Program-made: the position numbers and the translations under genes
In this document: positions 6,801-7,305 of the stretch, in pieces
How the letters are laid out: each line of letters begins with the position of its first letter
Position numbering within the stretch: the first letter of the stretch is position 1
Notes under the pieces: model-generated
Databases searched by the model: none
The model's input: only the letters and a program-made list of their open reading frames with translations
What the model was told of the DNA's origin: nothing
NCBI GenBank assembly: GCA_900754955.1
Contig: CAAEEV010000002.1
Coordinates: forward strand, 1 to 7,305
Direction: 5' to 3'
Length of the DNA: 7,305 nucleotides
Origin: Eggerthellaceae bacterium
GTDB lineage: Bacteria > Actinomycetota > Coriobacteriia > Coriobacteriales > Eggerthellaceae

Positions 6801-7242
6801 ACGAGATGCCGCAGTCGACCGTCACGATGAAGTCGGGGTCGAGCTTCTTGAGACGTTCGTAGGCGGCCTTGGTGAGACCGTAGCCCTCCTCGAAGCGCAG
6901 CGGGATGAAGGGCGTGGCGAAGCCGCCGAGCGCCCGCAGACCGCGCGTGAGCACCGTCGTAGCCGAGATGCCGTCGAGGTCGAAGTCGCCGAACACCACC
7001 ACGTGCTTGCGCGCGCGAAGGGCCTCCTCGAGCGCATCGGCCACTTCTGCGATGCCGGGGATGTCGTAGGGGTTGAGCCAATCGCGCTCAAGCGACGGAT
7101 GGAGAAACGTCTGGGCGCCCTCCACCGTTTTGACGCCGCGCGCGACGAGCGTCGCCGCGATGAAGCGCGGCAGCGAGAGATCATGCTGAAGCCGAACGAC
7201 CGACGCCTGGTCAGCCGCGTGAATGTTGAACTGCGCTGGCAT
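3883..7242 (-). CDS. recJ: RecJ single-strand exonuclease fused to a RecQ-like SF2 helicase
   Basis: RecJ degrades single-stranded DNA 5' to 3' in RecFOR recombination and mismatch or base-excision repair. The product is 1119 residues, about twice the minimal RecJ. N-terminal half: DHH phosphoesterase with GDFDLDG (D86, D88, D90), VDCG (D143), DHH (166-168) and LGTVADL (D231); DHHA1 with PRLNAAGRM (283-291), WHEGVKGIVASRL (355-367), GSGRSVG and GGHEAAVG (H414); OB-fold region from about 450 to 560 with PFGQENPQPMF. A charged linker (about 586-638) leads to an SF2 helicase: Walker A ATGRGKS (K673), YPLRALIADQ, DEAH (773-776), TAT (808-810), motif V ATSAFGEGVDIPNI (920-933), motif VI QMSGRAGRDG (950-959). 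About 155 residues follow, with no four-cysteine zinc cluster and no recognisable HRDC. ATG 7240-7242 is preferred to GTG 7249-7251 because AGG (7254-7256) is 11 bases from the ATG but only 2 from the GTG. First visible gene of the recJ-rel unit. No frameshift. Confidence 0.95.
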   Translation of the reverse strand: MPAQFNIHAADQASVVRLQHDLSLPRFIAATLVARGVKTVEGAQTFLHPSLERDWLNPYDIPGIAEVADALEEALRARKHVVVFGDFDLDGISATTVLTRGLRALGGFATPFIPLRFEEGYGLTKAAYERLKKLDPDFIVTVDCGISCKNEVAAIVADGIPVAVTDHHEAADLVPEGVPVADPKLDPACESSILAGVGVALKLVQILGARMGYPHLWRSYTDFATLGTVADLMPMRGENRALVADGLAHMNTKPRPCIAALVGVTGASDKPLTATNLSFSLIPRLNAAGRMGDAQLALDLLMSDSFDEACALAEQLEAVNDQRRAIEAELSEIAKERAAETYHGQRALVVAGEGWHEGVKGIVASRLVNAYGVPSLLFTIDGDEARGSGRSVGSVNLFAAVESTSDLLTRFGGHEAAVGVTLPTKNLPAFAERLCAYMDQLPEDAFHPMVEVDTCVELGELTLETVAMLDALAPFGQENPQPMFLARNVTLTNCRAVGASKNHFSCTLSDGRSAVNGIMFHCGYIDMLLYNDSVVDAAFTVQIDEWRGRRSVKAMLETLAPARCCGALEACLNPEAQAFFADLYAESDEELCAKADRDEHERGEDEDADRLTQRKASRARWEALAQRDPDALEESIVRAIIGRKELHPSQRAILDRLRAGQSTLAVMATGRGKSLTFQVFAALRALTHHEASLFVYPLRALIADQVFHLTAALEDFGLVCAVLTGESLPEERDRIYAGLADGSVDIVLTTPEYLTCHVDEIAACKRIGFVVVDEAHHIGLAKAGQRVAYTQLGMAIARLGTPVVLAVTATAPDEVASGIDSTLPLDESVIDETARDNLRLDDQRNIKNRDDYLARLVATGEKTVVYVNSREQSVALARTLRRRVPQMAPLIGFYNAALTRRERRRIEELFRNDDLMVLVATSAFGEGVDIPNIRHVVLYHMPFNEVEFNQMSGRAGRDGQPATVHLLYGRGDMALNQRILADMTPDHDVMAQVYRQLRALQRQTPGDYFCIENDDLAAQASDDVHAVTPRSAACGVAVFRELGLIDTRMSHQAGRTVRWIRVNEGAAKVELTDSVRYREGLDERDVFEAFRDWAMRCDTQGLIVRVSHPIVPRHWRGGR
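3892..3910 (-). repeat. Short GC-rich hairpin at the 3' end of recJ
   Basis: Nine-base perfect arms, 3892-3900 and 3902-3910 (GCCGCGCCA/TGGCGCGGC), flank a single central base. The hairpin covers codons for R-H-W-R-G-G near the recJ C-terminus and ends 7 bases before the recJ stop. It has no following T-run (GGTCGATGATGC comes next on the coding strand), so it is not an intrinsic terminator. In mRNA it would sit just ahead of the rel start region and could affect ribosome passage or RNA processing. A chance palindrome in GC-rich coding sequence is also possible. Confidence 0.6.
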
Positions 7243-7305
7243 GGCGAACACTACCTAACAAGCCGAGCAAAATAACCGTTTATCACCTGTCATTTTCTCA
7301 CAAAC
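7243..7305 (-). other. AT-rich 5' leader upstream of recJ, cut by the window edge
   Basis: The 63 bases before the recJ ATG are clearly more AT-rich than the genes and probably hold the leader and part of a promoter. A minus-strand ATGACA (7288-7293) resembles a -35 box, but the nearest TTATTT-like -10 candidate (7270-7275) is only 12 bases away, too close. TAGGTAG (7251-7257) contains a modest ribosome-binding sequence for the ATG at 7240-7242. Nothing more can be assigned. Confidence 0.35.

Noticed and set aside
7243..7251. GTG start three codons upstream for recJ
   Set aside because: The only ribosome-binding-like AGG is 2 bases from it, too close; the ATG at 7240-7242 has workable spacing.
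3901..7275. 1124-residue open frame on the plus strand antisense to recJ
   Set aside because: Its translation is rich in His, Arg, Val and Ala with no recognisable domain, and it mirrors recJ. Antisense frames in GC-rich genes stay open because TTA, CTA and TCA codons are rare in the sense strand. The minus-strand frame has complete RecJ and helicase motifs.
7270..7293. Sigma-70 promoter for recJ (ATGACA with TTATTT)
   Set aside because: The spacing between the boxes is 12 bases, well short of the usual 16-18, and the -10 match is poor.

Overview
The window reads as a compact, GC-rich bacterial chromosome segment (roughly 60-65% G+C by eye) with four complete genes, all on the minus strand. 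In transcription order they are a RecJ-helicase fusion (7242 to 3883), a bifunctional Rel (p)ppGpp synthetase/hydrolase (3859 to 1460), a metallo-beta-lactamase-fold hydrolase (1456 to 782) and a DUF47/PhoU-like protein (672 to 43). A possible fifth gene begins at 24 and runs off the left edge. No RNA gene, mobile element, CRISPR array or phage signature is visible. The Rel protein has an actinobacterial look (PKFNMYQSLHTTV, AAHWRYKE). That, the high GC and the long RecJ with a helicase domain make me favour Actinomycetota, most likely a gut-type Coriobacteriia/Eggerthellaceae. The lineage is an inference from memory and not a search result.

Layout. 7243-7305 is a relatively AT-rich leader before recJ, probably holding part of an upstream promoter region, but I see no convincing promoter boxes. 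recJ and rel are separated by 23 bp with the chosen starts, and an in-frame rel ATG overlaps the recJ stop as ATGA. rel and the hydrolase gene are 3 bp apart. These three genes therefore look like one translationally coupled transcription unit. A 109-bp gap (673-781) separates the hydrolase from the DUF47 gene. The DUF47 gene ends inside a perfect 20-bp inverted repeat, and an ATG lies 18 bp after its stop.

How they may work together. RecJ is the 5'-3' single-strand exonuclease of the RecFOR recombination and repair pathway, where a RecQ-type helicase normally supplies the single strand. Here both activities appear to sit in one 1119-residue chain. Rel makes and degrades (p)ppGpp and links nutrient stress to growth. 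The hydrolase is a glyoxalase-II-like metalloenzyme of unknown substrate. DUF47/PhoU-like proteins typically accompany Pit phosphate transporters, so the left edge probably leads into a phosphate-uptake pair distinct from the recJ-rel unit.

The most notable items are the RecJ-SF2 helicase fusion, whose helicase lacks the zinc and HRDC modules of true RecQ, and the nested palindrome over the stop codon of the DUF47 gene. Everything else looks like ordinary core genome. Very long open frames on the plus strand are antisense artefacts of GC-rich codon use.
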